NCBI RefSeq assembly: GCF_902167145.1
Contig: NC_050096.1
Span: forward strand, 268,792,622-268,856,621
Length of the DNA stretch: 64,000 nucleotides
Direction of reading: 5' to 3'
DNA from: Zea mays
Lineage: Eukaryota; Streptophyta; Magnoliopsida; Poales; Poaceae
The translations under genes and the position numbers were made by a program. Under the pieces are notes generated by a model. It saw only the letters and a list, made by a program, of their open reading frames with translations, ran no database searches and was not told the DNA's origin. This document shows positions 55,315-64,000 of this stretch, piece after piece (position 1 is the stretch's first letter; every line of letters begins with the position of its first letter).

Positions 55315-58300
55315 GTTTATGCATCCGGGGGCTCAAGTTGGATACTCGACAGCGGGTGCACAAACCACATGACCGGGGAGAAAAGGATGTTCTCCTCATA
55401 TGAGAAAAACAAAGATCCCCAACGAGCTATCACATTTGGGGATGGAAATCAAGGGTTGGTCAAAGGTTTGGGTAAAATTGCTATTTCACCTGACCATTCC
55501 ATTTCCAATGTTTTTCTTGTTGATTCATTAGATTACAACTTGCTTTCTGTTTCCCAATTATGTCAAATGGGCTACAACTGTCTTTTTACTGATATAGGTG
55601 TCACTGTCTTTAGAAGAAGTGATGATTCAATAGCATTTAAGGGTGTGTTAGAGGGTCAGCTATACTTAGTAGATTTTGATAGAGCTGAGCTCGACACATG
55701 TTTAATTGCTAAGACTAACATGGGTTGGCTCTGGCACCGCCGACTAGCCCATGTTGGGATGAAGAATCTTCATAAGCTTCTAAAGGGAGAGCACATTTTA
55801 GGACTAACCAATGTTCATTTTGAGAAAGACAGAATTTGTAGCGCATGCCAAGCAGGGAAGCAAGTTGGCACTCATCATCCACACAAGAACATAATGACGA
55901 CTGACAGGCCACTGGAGCTCCTACACATGGATCTATTCGGCCCGATCGCTTACATAAGCATCGGCGGGAGTAAGTACTGTCTAGTTATTGTGGATGATTA
56001 TTCTCGCTTCACTTGGGTATTCTTCTTACAGGAAAAATCTCAAACCCAAGAGACCTTAAAGGGATTCTTGAGACGAGCTCAAAATGAGTTCGGCTTAAGG
56101 ATCAAGAAAATAAGAAGCGACAATGGGACGGAGTTCAAGAACTCTCAAATTGAAAGCTTCCTTGAGGAGGAAGGCATCAAGCATGAGTTCTCTTCTCCCT
56201 ACACGCCACAACAAAATGGTGTAGTGGAGAGGAAGAATCGAACTCTATTGGACATGGCAAGAACCATGCTTGATGAGTACAAGACACCGGACCGGTTTTG
56301 GGCCGAAGCGGTCAACACCGCCTGCTACGCCATCAACCGGTTATATCTTCACCGAATCCTCAAGAAGACATCATATGAACTCCTAACCGGTAAAAAGCCC
56401 AACATTTCATATTTTAGAGTTTTTGGTAGCAAATGCTTCATTCTTATTAAAAGAGGTAGAAAATCTAAATTTGCTCCTAAAACTGTAGAAGGCTTTTTAC
56501 TTGGTTATGACTCAAACACAAGGGCATATAGGGTCTTTAACAAGTCCACTGGACTAGTTGAAGTCTCTTGTGACGTTGTGTTTGATGAAACTAACGGCTC
56601 TCAAGTAGAGCAAGTTGATCTTGATGAGATAGGTGAAGAACAGGCTCCATGCATCGCGCTAAGGAACATGTCCATCGGGGATGTGTGTCCTAAGGAATCC
56701 GAAGAGCCTCCAAGTACACAAGATCAACCATCCTCCTCCATGCAAGCATCTCCACCAACTCAAAATGAGGATGAGGCTCAAAATGATGAAGAGCAAAATC
56801 AAGAAGACGAGCCACCTCAAGATGATAGCAATGATCAAGGGGGAGATACAAATGATCAAGAAAAGGAGGATGAGGAAGAACCAAGACCGCCACACCCAAG
56901 AGTCCACCAAGCAATCCAACGAGATCACCCCGTCGACACCATCCTCGGCGACATTCACAAGGGGGTAACTACTCGATCTCGGGTTGCACACTTTTGTGAA
57001 CATTACTCGTTTGTTTCCTCTATTGAGCCACACAGGGTAGAGGAAGCACTTCAAGATTCGGATTGGGTGATGGCGATGCAAGAGGAGCTCAACAATTTCA
57101 CGAGGAATGAGGTCTGGCATTTAGTTCCACGTACTAACCAAAATGTTGTAGGAACCAAATGGGTCTTCCGCAACAAGCAAGATGAGCATGGTGTGGTGAC
57201 AAGGAACAAAGCTCGACTCGTAGCCAAAGGGTATTCACAAGTCGAAGGTTTGGATTTCGGTGAAACCTATGCACCCGTAGCTAGGCTTGAGTCAATTCGC
57301 ATATTATTGGCCTATGCTACTTACCATGGCTTTAAGCTCTATCAAATGGACGTGAAAAGTGCCTTCCTCAATGGACCGATCAAGGAAGAGGTCTATGTTG
57401 AGCAACCTCCCGGCTTTGAAGACAGTGAGTATCCTAATCATGTCTATAGGCTCTCTAAGGCGCTTTATGGGCTCAAGCAAGCCCCAAGAGCATGGTATGA
57501 ATGCCTTAGAGATTTCCTTATTGCTAATGGCTTCAAAGTCGGCAAGGCCGATCCTACACTCTTTACTAAAACTCTTGAAAATGACTTGTTTGTATGCCAA
57601 ATTTATGTTGATGATATTATATTTGGGTCTACTAACGAGTCTACATGTGAAGAGTTTAGTAGGATCATGACACATAAATTCGAGATGTCGATGATGGGGG
57701 AGTTGAAGTATTTTCTAGGATTCCAAGTCAAGCAACTCCAAGAGGGCACCTTCATTTGCCAAACGAAGTACACTCAAGACATTCTTGCTAAGTTTGGGAT
57801 GAAGGATGCCAAACCCATCAAGACACCCATGGGAACTAATGGGCATCTCGACCTCGACACGGGAGGTAAGTCCGTGGATCAAAAGGTATACCGGTCGATG
57901 ATTGGTTCATTGCTTTATTTATGTGCATCTCGACCGGACATTATGCTTTCCGTTTGCATGTGTGCAAGATTTCAAGCCGACCCTAAGGAATCACACCTTA
58001 CGGCCGTAAAACGAATCTTGAGATATTTGGCTTACACACCTAAGTTTGGGCTTTGGTACCCTCGGGGATCCACGTTTGATTTGATTGGTTATTCGGATGC
58101 CGATTGGGCGGGGTGCAAAATCAATAGGAAGAGCACATCGGGGACTTGCCAGTTCTTGGGAAGATCCTTGGTGTCTTGGGCTTCAAAGAAGCAAAATTCG
58201 GTCGCTCTTTCCACCGCCGAAGCCGAGTACATTGCCGCAGGACATTGTTGCGCGCAATTGCTTTGGATGAGGCAAACCCTGCGGGACTACGGTTACAAAT

Positions 58301-58560
58301 TAACCAAAGTCCCTTTGCTATGTGATAATGAGAGTGCAATTAAGATGGCCGACAATCCCGTCGAGCATAGCCGCACTAAGCACATAGCCATTCGGTATCA
58401 TTTTCTTAGGGATCACCAACAAAAGGGGGATATCGAGATTTCTTACATTAATACTAAAGATCAATTAGCCGATATCTTTACCAAGCCACTTGATGAACAA
58501 TCTTTTACCAGACTTAGGCATGAGCTCAATATTCTTGATTCTAGAAATTTCTTTTGCTAG
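55315..58560 (+). CDS. pol: Sirevirus Pol: protease, integrase, reverse transcriptase, RNase H
   Basis: The open frame starts after a TAG at 55312, in the +1 frame relative to gag. The first in-frame ATG is at 55369, inside the protease active-site region ([14 protein letters not shown]), so translation cannot begin there and include the whole protease. Numbering from that Met, the integrase HHCC segment starts at His123 (HRRLAHVG...CSACQAGK). The catalytic triad is Asp188, Asp251 and Glu287 (D-X62-D-X35-E). The RT motif YVDD has Asp748/Asp749, and RNase H starts with SDADWAG at Asp910. The [13 protein letters not shown] and PVARLESIR blocks are typical of copia RT. There is no stop or frameshift through the last codon, so the polyprotein appears intact. 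Confidence 0.93.
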   Translation, partial: VYASGGSSWILDSGCTNHMTGEKRMFSSYEKNKDPQRAITFGDGNQGLVKGLGKIAISPDHSISNVFLVDSLDYNLLSVSQLCQMGYNCLFTDIGVTVFRRSDDSIAFKGVLEGQLYLVDFDRAELDTCLIAKTNMGWLWHRRLAHVGMKNLHKLLKGEHILGLTNVHFEKDRICSACQAGKQVGTHHPHKNIMTTDRPLELLHMDLFGPIAYISIGGSKYCLVIVDDYSRFTWVFFLQEKSQTQETLKGFLRRAQNEFGLRIKKIRSDNGTEFKNSQIESFLEEEGIKHEFSSPYTPQQNGVVERKNRTLLDMARTMLDEYKTPDRFWAEAVNTACYAINRLYLHRILKKTSYELLTGKKPNISYFRVFGSKCFILIKRGRKSKFAPKTVEGFLLGYDSNTRAYRVFNKSTGLVEVSCDVVFDETNGSQVEQVDLDEIGEEQAPCIALRNMSIGDVCPKESEEPPSTQDQPSSSMQASPPTQNEDEAQNDEEQNQEDEPPQDDSNDQGGDTNDQEKEDEEEPRPPHPRVHQAIQRDHPVDTILGDIHKGVTTRSRVAHFCEHYSFVSSIEPHRVEEALQDSDWVMAMQEELNNFTRNEVWHLVPRTNQNVVGTKWVFRNKQDEHGVVTRNKARLVAKGYSQVEGLDFGETYAPVARLESIRILLAYATYHGFKLYQMDVKSAFLNGPIKEEVYVEQPPGFEDSEYPNHVYRLSKALYGLKQAPRAWYECLRDFLIANGFKVGKADPTLFTKTLENDLFVCQIYVDDIIFGSTNESTCEEFSRIMTHKFEMSMMGELKYFLGFQVKQLQEGTFICQTKYTQDILAKFGMKDAKPIKTPMGTNGHLDLDTGGKSVDQKVYRSMIGSLLYLCASRPDIMLSVCMCARFQADPKESHLTAVKRILRYLAYTPKFGLWYPRGSTFDLIGYSDADWAGCKINRKSTSGTCQFLGRSLVSWASKKQNSVALSTAEAEYIAAGHCCAQLLWMRQTLRDYGYKLTKVPLLCDNESAIKMADNPVEHSRTKHIAIRYHFLRDHQQKGDIEISYINTKDQLADIFTKPLDEQSFTRLRHELNILDSRNFFC

Positions 58561-59463
58561 CTTGCACACATAGCTCATTTAAATACCTTTGATCATATCT
58601 CTTTTATATGCTATGACTAATGTGTTTTCAAGTCGATTTCAAACCAAGTCATAGGTATATTGAAAGGGAATTGGAGTCTTCGGCGAAGACAAAGGCTTCC
58701 ACTCCGTAACTCATGCTTCGCCATCACTTCGAGCAACTCTCTCGTCTTTGGGGGAGAAATGAGCATCAAGGAAAAGGACTTCATCCTTGGGGGAGAGAGT
58801 AAAAGCTCAAACGCAAAAGGACTTCGTCTTTGGTATAATCTTAACTCATTTACTTATGACCAAAGGGGAGGAACTTACTTCGAGGGCTCTAATGATTCCG
58901 TTTTTGGCGATTCATGCCAAAAAGGGGGAGAAATGAGCCCAAAGCAAAAGGACCGCAAAAGGACCGCACCACCACCGCACCACCACCACACCAAATTCAA
59001 AAACTTAGTGCTTTCCAAAAGTCTTTATCATTTGGTATCCTATTGTGTTCAAAAGGGGGAGAAAGTAGTATTTCAGAAATGGTATATCAAAACCCTCTTG
59101 AACACTAAGAGGTGGATCTCTTTTAGGGGGAGTTTTGTTTAGTCAAAGGAAAAGCATTTGAAATAGGGGGAGACAATTTCAAATCTTGAAAATGCTTTGC
59201 AAACTCTTATTCATGTACCTTTGACTATTTGCAAAAGATCTTTGAAATGGATTTACAAAAAGAATTTGCAAAAACAAAACATGTGGTGCAAACGTGGTCC
59301 AAAATGTTATATAAGAAAGAAACATTCCTTGCATATCTTGTAAGTAGTTATATTGGCTCAATTCCAAGTAACCTTTTCACTTACATTATGCAAACTAGTT
59401 CAATTATGCACTTCTACATTTGCTTTGGTTTGTGTTGGCATCAATCACCAAAAAGGGGGAGAT
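58561..59463 (+). promoter_or_regulatory. Sirevirus 3' untranslated region with multiple polypurine-tract motifs
   Basis: About 900 bp without a convincing ORF. Eight G-rich purine motifs resembling AAAGGGGGAGA occur at about 58747, 58788, 58862, 58920, 59051, 59125, 59164 and 59450. The last (AAAAAGGGGGAGAT, 59450-59463) abuts the 3' LTR and is the working polypurine tract for plus-strand priming. Repeated tracts like these are a known hallmark of Sireviruses. Confidence 0.82.
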
Positions 59464-60789
59464 TGAAAGGGAATTAGGCTTACACCTAGTTCCTAAATAA
59501 TTTTGGTGGTTGAATTGCCCAACACAAATATTGGACTGACTAGTTTGCTCTAGTGTATAAGTTATACAGGTGCAAAAGGTTCACATCTAGCCAATAAAAA
59601 GATCAAGTGTTGGATTCAATAAAGGAGCAAAGGGGCAACCGAGGGCACCCCTGGTCTGGCGCACCGGACTGTCCGGTGTGCCACCGGACAGTGAACAGTA
59701 CCTGTCCGGTGCACCAGGGGACTCAGACTCAAACTCTTCACCCTCGGGATTTCTCGGAAGCCGGCGCGCTATAATTCACCGGACTGTCCGGTGTGCACCG
59801 GACATGTCCGGTGCTCCAAGGAAGCTCGGCCTCCTGAACTCGCCAGCCTCGGGTTCGCGCGGCAGCCGCTCCGCTATAATTCACCGGACTGTCCGGTGTA
59901 CACCGGACTGTCCGGTGTGCCAGCGGAGCAACGGCTCCCTGCGGCGCCAACGGCTCCCTGCGGTGCATTAAATGCGCGCGCAGCGCGCGCAGAAGTCAGA
60001 ATCGCCCATGCCGGTGCACCGGACATCAAACAGTACATGTCCGGTGTGCACCGGACACCCAGGCGGGCCCACAAGTCAGAAGCTCCAACGGCTAGAATCC
60101 AACGGCAGTGATGACGTGGCAGGGGCACCGGACTGTCCGGTGTGCACCGGACTGTCCGGTGCGCCATCGAGCAGACGCCTCCAGCCAACGGTCACTTTTG
60201 GTGGTTGGGGCTATAAATACCCCAACCACCCCACATTCATTGCCATCCAAGTTTTCCACTTCTCAACTACTACAAGAGCTCTAGGCATTCAATTCTAGAC
60301 ACATTCAAAGAGATCAAATCCTCTCCAATTCCACACAAAACCCTAGTGACTAGAGAGAGTGATTTGCCGTGTTCATTTGAGCTCTTGCGCTTGGATTGCT
60401 TCTTTTCTTTCTCACTTGTTCTTGAGATCACAACTCCATTGTAATCAAGGCAAGAGGCACCAATTGTGTGGTGACCCTTGCGGGGAAGTTTTGTTCCCGG
60501 CTTTGATTAGAGAAGAGAAGCTCACTCGGTCCGAGGGACTGTTTGAGAGAGGGAAGGGTTGAAAGAGACCCGGCCTTTGTGGCCTCCTCAACGGGGAGTA
60601 GGTTTGCAAGAACCGAACCTCGGTAAAACAAATCTCCGTGTCTCATTTGCTTATTCGCTTGGGATTTGTTTTGCGCCCTCTCTTGCGGACTCATTTATTA
60701 TTACTAACGCTAACCCCGGCTTGTAGTTGTGTTTATATTTGTAAATTTCAGTTTCGCCCTATTCACCCCCCCCCTCTAGGCGACTATCA
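59464..60789 (+). repeat. Sirevirus 3' LTR
   Basis: 1326 bp, matching the 5' LTR at a constant offset of 8235 up to the C-run near 60766, where it has two fewer C. It contains the same six palindromes and TATA box. RNA 3' processing should take place here. Confidence 0.93.
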
Positions 60790-60946
60790 GACCGTCCGCA
60801 CCGTATCCCTCTCTCCTATCCATGTTCATTCTTTAGGGGCTACAGTACCCCTAAACTTGTAATGGTTGCCCCTAAATGGACTCTTACTGTGATATCCTGG
60901 CCCCTGGGATGGGATGTCCTGGCCCAAGGCTTAATAGAATTAATAG

Positions 60947-61074
60947 TGTAATCATACCAACAAGGTGCATCTTCTTTTTCGGAAGCCTATCTCAAAAGAA
61001 CCTCCAAGTTAAGCGTGCTTGGCTTGGAGCAATTTGGGATGGGTGACCGACCGGGAAGTTTTCTCGGGTGCGCA
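60947..61074 (+). ncRNA. 5S rRNA-like domain in Cassandra 5' LTR
   Basis: GTGTAATCATACCA, CCAAGTTAAGCGTGCTTGG and GGATGGGTGACC...GGGAAGT...GGGTGCGCA follow the order of plant 5S rRNA, including the internal pol III promoter (A box region AAGTTAAGCG, C box region GGATGGGTGACC). The rest has diverged, so it is a retroelement-borne 5S homologue and not a ribosomal gene. Confidence 0.82.
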
Positions 61075-61427
61075 TGAGTGAGGACAAAGTGCGCACAAAA
61101 GACTCGTGTTAGTCTGTGGGGACAATATATGATTCTAGACAGCTGCCAGGAGTAAGTACCGCCGGTCCAGGGATTGGACGAGGTGTTACAAGTGGTATCA
61201 GAGCCGACCCTCGCGGTTTCACGGGCGTGTGTGGGCTAGGGGGTTCGGGTATATGGCGCATGGTGCATGTGGGCCCGGAGTGGTCACATGGCATGGCATA
61301 TGACGACACTAGACATACAGACGTGGCCAAGAGGGGAGGTTCCTGGATTGGGGTCTAAGGGGGTGGATTGTGATATCCTGGCCCCTGGGATGGGATGTCC
61401 TGGCCCAAGGCTTAATAGAATTAATAG

Positions 61428-61555
61428 TGTAATCATACCAACAAGGTGCATCTTCTTTTTCGGAAGTCTATCTCGAAAGAACCTCCAAGTTAAGCGTGCT
61501 TGGCTTGGAGCAATTTGGGATGGGTGACCGACCGGGAAGTTTTCTCGGGTGCGCA
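61428..61555 (+). ncRNA. 5S rRNA-like domain in Cassandra 3' LTR
   Basis: Second copy of the 5S-like sequence, 481 bp after the first. It differs at two positions near the start of the conserved block (GTCTATCTCG against GCCTATCTCA). The internal promoter blocks are unchanged. Confidence 0.8.
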
Positions 61556-61718
61556 TGAGTGAGGACAAAGTGCGCACAAAAGACTCGTGTTGGTCTGTGG
61601 GGACAATATATGATCCTAGACAGCTGCCAGGAGTAAGTACCGCCGGTCCAGGGATTGGACGGGGTGTTACACTTACCCCTCGTGATCACTCTCTCCATCT
61701 GCATTTCTCGTGCCCCTA

Positions 61719-62216
61719 AACTAGGTTTGAAAATAAGTCAACCCGAGGTTGGCTCGACTCGGTGCGTCTCGCTAGGTGATGGAGCTCGGCTCGTCTCACC
61801 TACTCAATGAGATGTAAAGGGACTCGGTTCGATACCGGCTTGTGAGTCGGCTCGGCTTGCGAGTTATACCTTGAAAAATAACATTGCATTATATAGTGAA
61901 TTAATAGTCTATTAATGTGAAATAAATAACCATAATGTGACATTACAAGTAATCTAAATTATAATTGTCATATATACATCATTAAAAACAAAAAATGAGT
62001 CGAATATCTATTAAATTGTCCAATATTTATCATTATTGTGTATGTTGATTAATTTCGTGCAGCTCACGAGCCGGTTCGCGAGACAAAGTGGCTCGGCTTG
62101 GCTCGTTGCCCCCAACGAGCTCGAAAACCTAGTTCAGCTCGACTCGTTCGAGCCTCGCGAGCCGATCATTTTCGAGCTCGAGTAGTCTCGCAAGCTTTAA
62201 ACTTTTTTCAAACCCT
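61719..62216. repeat. Decayed transposon-like repeat rich in CTCGGCTCG
   Basis: AGGTTTGAAAATAAG at the left and CTTTTTTCAAACCCTAC at the right are imperfect inverted ends. The inside is rich in short GCTCGGCTCG, GAGCTCG and GAGCCG strings around an AT-rich core (61870-62055). It could be a MITE or a non-autonomous DNA element; I could not place it in a family. It lies between the Cassandra copy and the gene at 62713. Confidence 0.4.
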
Positions 62217-62712
62217 ACATTAAACGGTTTCATCCTCATTTTATATGCCCACGAGTAAATATTAGTTGAGGAAAAATTGATAATAGATGATAAGTCAATA
62301 TAAAATGATATTTTATGGTTGCAACAGATATACAAGAATAATATAGAGAGAACTGTTGCGAGCATGAAAAAATAGTCGGAGAAATTTTAGAGAAGTGGCA
62401 CAAAAGTGATAAATATGGGGATAAATTTAGGGGAAGGACATTCTTACCATACGCAAATTGTTATTCTGGCCGAAACAAAGTATTTGAGAAATCAGGATCC
62501 GCGCTGGCCGGACGGCTCGGTTTGGCCGTTCCGTTCCATTCCATTCCGCTCTCCTCCCCTCCCCTCCCCTCCCATTCTTCTACACGGCCGATCGCGACCC
62601 TCGCCCCGCCCCCACACGGCCACGCACCGAAACTGCCCCGCCCCCGCAGCACACTCGTCCTCCCCGCGCCACCTCGGGGACGTCCCGGTCCGCGACATCC
62701 CTGACCACCGCG
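62217..62712. promoter_or_regulatory. Upstream region of the gene at 62713
   Basis: Ends in a C-rich leader (repeated CCCCTCC at 62553-62573), usual for grass 5' UTRs. No TATA box could be picked with confidence. ORFs on both strands here are by-products of base composition. Confidence 0.35.
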
Positions 62713-62848
62713 ATGGCCGCCGCCGCCCTCCGCTCCTCCGCACGCCGGCTCCTGCGTCTCACCCCGGCACCCTCGTCGGCTCTGTTCGCCGCTTCCCGGC
62801 CCACCGCCAGGGTTGCACCGCTCTCACGCCCCATCGCCGCTCTGTCAG
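62713..62848 (+). CDS. First coding exon of a gene with a probable mitochondrial presequence (partial)
   Basis: ATG at 62713 (context GCGATGGCC) opens 45 codons starting MAAAALRSSARRLLRLTPAP. It is rich in Ala, Ser and Arg with no acidic residue, the usual composition of a mitochondrial targeting peptide. The exon ends in phase 1 at a GT donor (CTGTCAG|GTACTC). A short candidate second exon at 63298-63324 (EAFAPEATK) fits the phase but is unproven. The mature protein lies beyond the window, so the function cannot be told; a respiratory or other mitochondrial enzyme is possible. Confidence 0.6.
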
Positions 62849-64000
62849 GTACTCCTCCCTACGTCTCCTTGACTACTAGTTGATTTTACCGCATGGGGGT
62901 GACTGGATCTGACTGATCTCTTTATCGGGTACCTCCAGGTTGATTCCTGATTAGGGTCCTCCTAGATATGGTTGCCCTTATTAGTAATTTATAGGGAGAT
63001 TAGAACTCCAGATTCATGCTAGTGTGGAGATTTATTACAAGGCCAGAAGCTATTACTCCGTAGGCAAGGGTGTTATTATTCGAGAGTTTATGATTGGTTG
63101 GAGTTGACATACTCTAGCTCGAGTATATCAACATGAAGATAGAGAGTTGCCTGGACACTTGCTCAGACAGACGTGAAATGTGTGGTCCCAGAGTGTTTCT
63201 TTCTAGGTTAATGTCTAATCAAACTTTTTAATAAACTCACTTATTTATAGAATGCAAGTGATTTTTCTTGAAAGCTAGAACATTGGTTGCTTTGCAGAGG
63301 CTTTTGCTCCTGAAGCAACTAAGGTTGTATAGCCTTTGTTTGAGTACACAAGCACAGGTTTCAGGGAATCAGCAACAAAAAATCATTGTTTATGTTTTTT
63401 ACACATGAGGTCAGGGGCGGCATGACTGCATGAGATAGCTAGTGTTTAGGATTGGCCCATCCTATGCTGATGGCAGCAAGGAGAGTTTGTTTTGAGAGAA
63501 GGTGCATGGGAATCAGCGGGACATGTTTTTGAGAGAGGATGGAAGGGAATAAGGGACATCGTGTGTTATTGACAATTTTGGGCGGTGAGGGAGGCGGTGC
63601 TTTTACGTCACCCAACTGTTCTATTCCAATATATTGTATTCTTAACCATAAACTTAAGGGTACATACGTACAGTCATTTAACTAAAAGGGGATACAAAGG
63701 TTGCCTTTTTCCTGTTTCCCGTGTTAGTTCGTAAAGAATTTTTTTGGCTGGTTAATACTAATCTTTCACTCTAATTTAATATGGGTTGGATTTTGTGAGA
63801 GATGCTTAAACGGGTTTCAAAGTGATTAAACTTTCTTTGACGAGATTGAAGTATTTTATGTGAAATCTTTGGAGTTGTGGAATGTTTTCTCTTTGATTTG
63901 TGTTTATATATTTGCAAAAATGCTAGAATACTCAATGATGCCTTAGTTGTTTTCATTTTGATGTGATTCTATTGCACTTCACTTAAAACTTCTCATTCTT
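62849..64000. other. Presumed first intron(s) of the gene at 62713
   Basis: AT-rich sequence with no clear long exon. The only exon candidate is 63298-63324, between TTTGCAG and GTTGTA. No transposon was recognised. Confidence 0.4.

Larger units (their letters stand above)
51229..60789 (+). mobile_element. Full-length Sirevirus (Ty1/copia LTR retrotransposon, Opie/Ji-like)
   Basis: A 9.56-kb element with LTRs 51229-52556 and 59464-60789, both TGAAAGGG...CTATCA, flanked by perfect 5-bp duplications GACCG (51224-51228 and 60790-60794). The primer-binding site for initiator tRNA-Met is at 52558, gag at 52602-55301, pol at 55315-58560 and a polypurine tract directly before the 3' LTR. Reading both LTRs I saw only a length change in a C-run (11 versus 9). 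Copia order is shown by integrase before RT. Multiple AAAGGGGGAG motifs downstream of pol are a Sirevirus hallmark. There is no env-like ORF. Assignment to Opie versus Ji is from memory of LTR sequence and is not certain. Confidence 0.93.
60888..61671 (+). mobile_element. Cassandra-type TRIM retrotransposon
   Basis: Two 303-bp LTRs (60888-61190 and 61369-61671), both TGTGATATCC...GTGTTACA, flanked by perfect 5-bp duplications CTTAC (60883-60887 and 61672-61676). The primer-binding site TGGTATCAGAGCC is at 61193 and the polypurine tract TAAGGGGGTGGAT at 61356. The internal region of about 178 bp has no coding capacity. Both LTRs carry 5S rRNA-like sequence, the defining trait of Cassandra. I counted about five single-base differences between the LTRs. 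Confidence 0.93.

Noticed and set aside
60947..61074. A true 5S rRNA gene
   Set aside because: It is in a Cassandra LTR with a matching second copy, primer-binding site and target duplication, and is diverged outside the promoter blocks.
1..64000. CRISPR arrays, bacterial operons or organellar insertions
   Set aside because: No regularly spaced identical repeats of CRISPR size and no prokaryotic gene arrangement; genes are spliced and surrounded by plant transposons.

Overview
This is nuclear DNA of a grass, most probably maize (Zea) or a close relative. The reasons are large intron-rich genes, introns loaded with LINE, SINE and MITE copies, and a young Sirevirus (Ty1/copia) whose LTRs carry six copies of a CACCGGAC-T-GTCCGGTG palindrome, a pattern I associate with maize Opie/Ji-type elements. 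No bacterial, organellar or CRISPR features were seen.

Layout. (1) 1-21520, plus strand: the last 22 exons of a plant PPIP5K/VIP1-type inositol pyrophosphate kinase-phosphatase gene; its N-terminal kinase exons lie upstream of the window. The introns hold four antisense LINE fragments plus one bare LINE tail, two SINEs of one family, a miniature LTR retrotransposon of about 272 bp and MITEs. (2) 21521-26904: intergenic DNA of MITEs and decayed repeats. (3) 26905-33852, plus strand: a complete 21-exon plasma-membrane H+-ATPase gene of 954 codons, with one GC-AG intron. (4) 34076-35767: a GC-rich LINE-like retroposon with poly(A) and target duplication but no reverse transcriptase. (5) 37791-43571, minus strand: a five-exon gene for a CCCH zinc-finger protein with seven fingers and a very long acidic, internally repeated N-terminal half. 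(6) 43572-51228: gene-poor DNA with several MITEs and an unusual pair of inverted LTRs (49890-51163). (7) 51229-60789: a full-length, apparently intact Sirevirus with practically identical LTRs and a perfect 5-bp target duplication. (8) 60888-61671: a Cassandra-type TRIM with 5S rRNA-like sequence in both LTRs. (9) 62713-62848: the first coding exon of a plus-strand gene with a probable mitochondrial presequence, the rest of which runs out of the window.

The three main host genes are not an operon-like unit. PPIP5K acts in inositol pyrophosphate and phosphate signalling, the H+-ATPase energises the plasma membrane, and the CCCH protein probably binds nucleic acid. Exon boundaries were set by eye from GT/AG (or GC/AG) sites and checked for reading phase: the PPIP5K exons sum to 2478 bp and the ATPase exons to 2865 bp, both multiples of three. 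I found no wholly unprecedented system. The most unusual items are the inverted-LTR structure, the gag/pol arrangement of the Sirevirus, the repeat-expanded seven-finger CCCH protein and the ORF-less LINE-like element.
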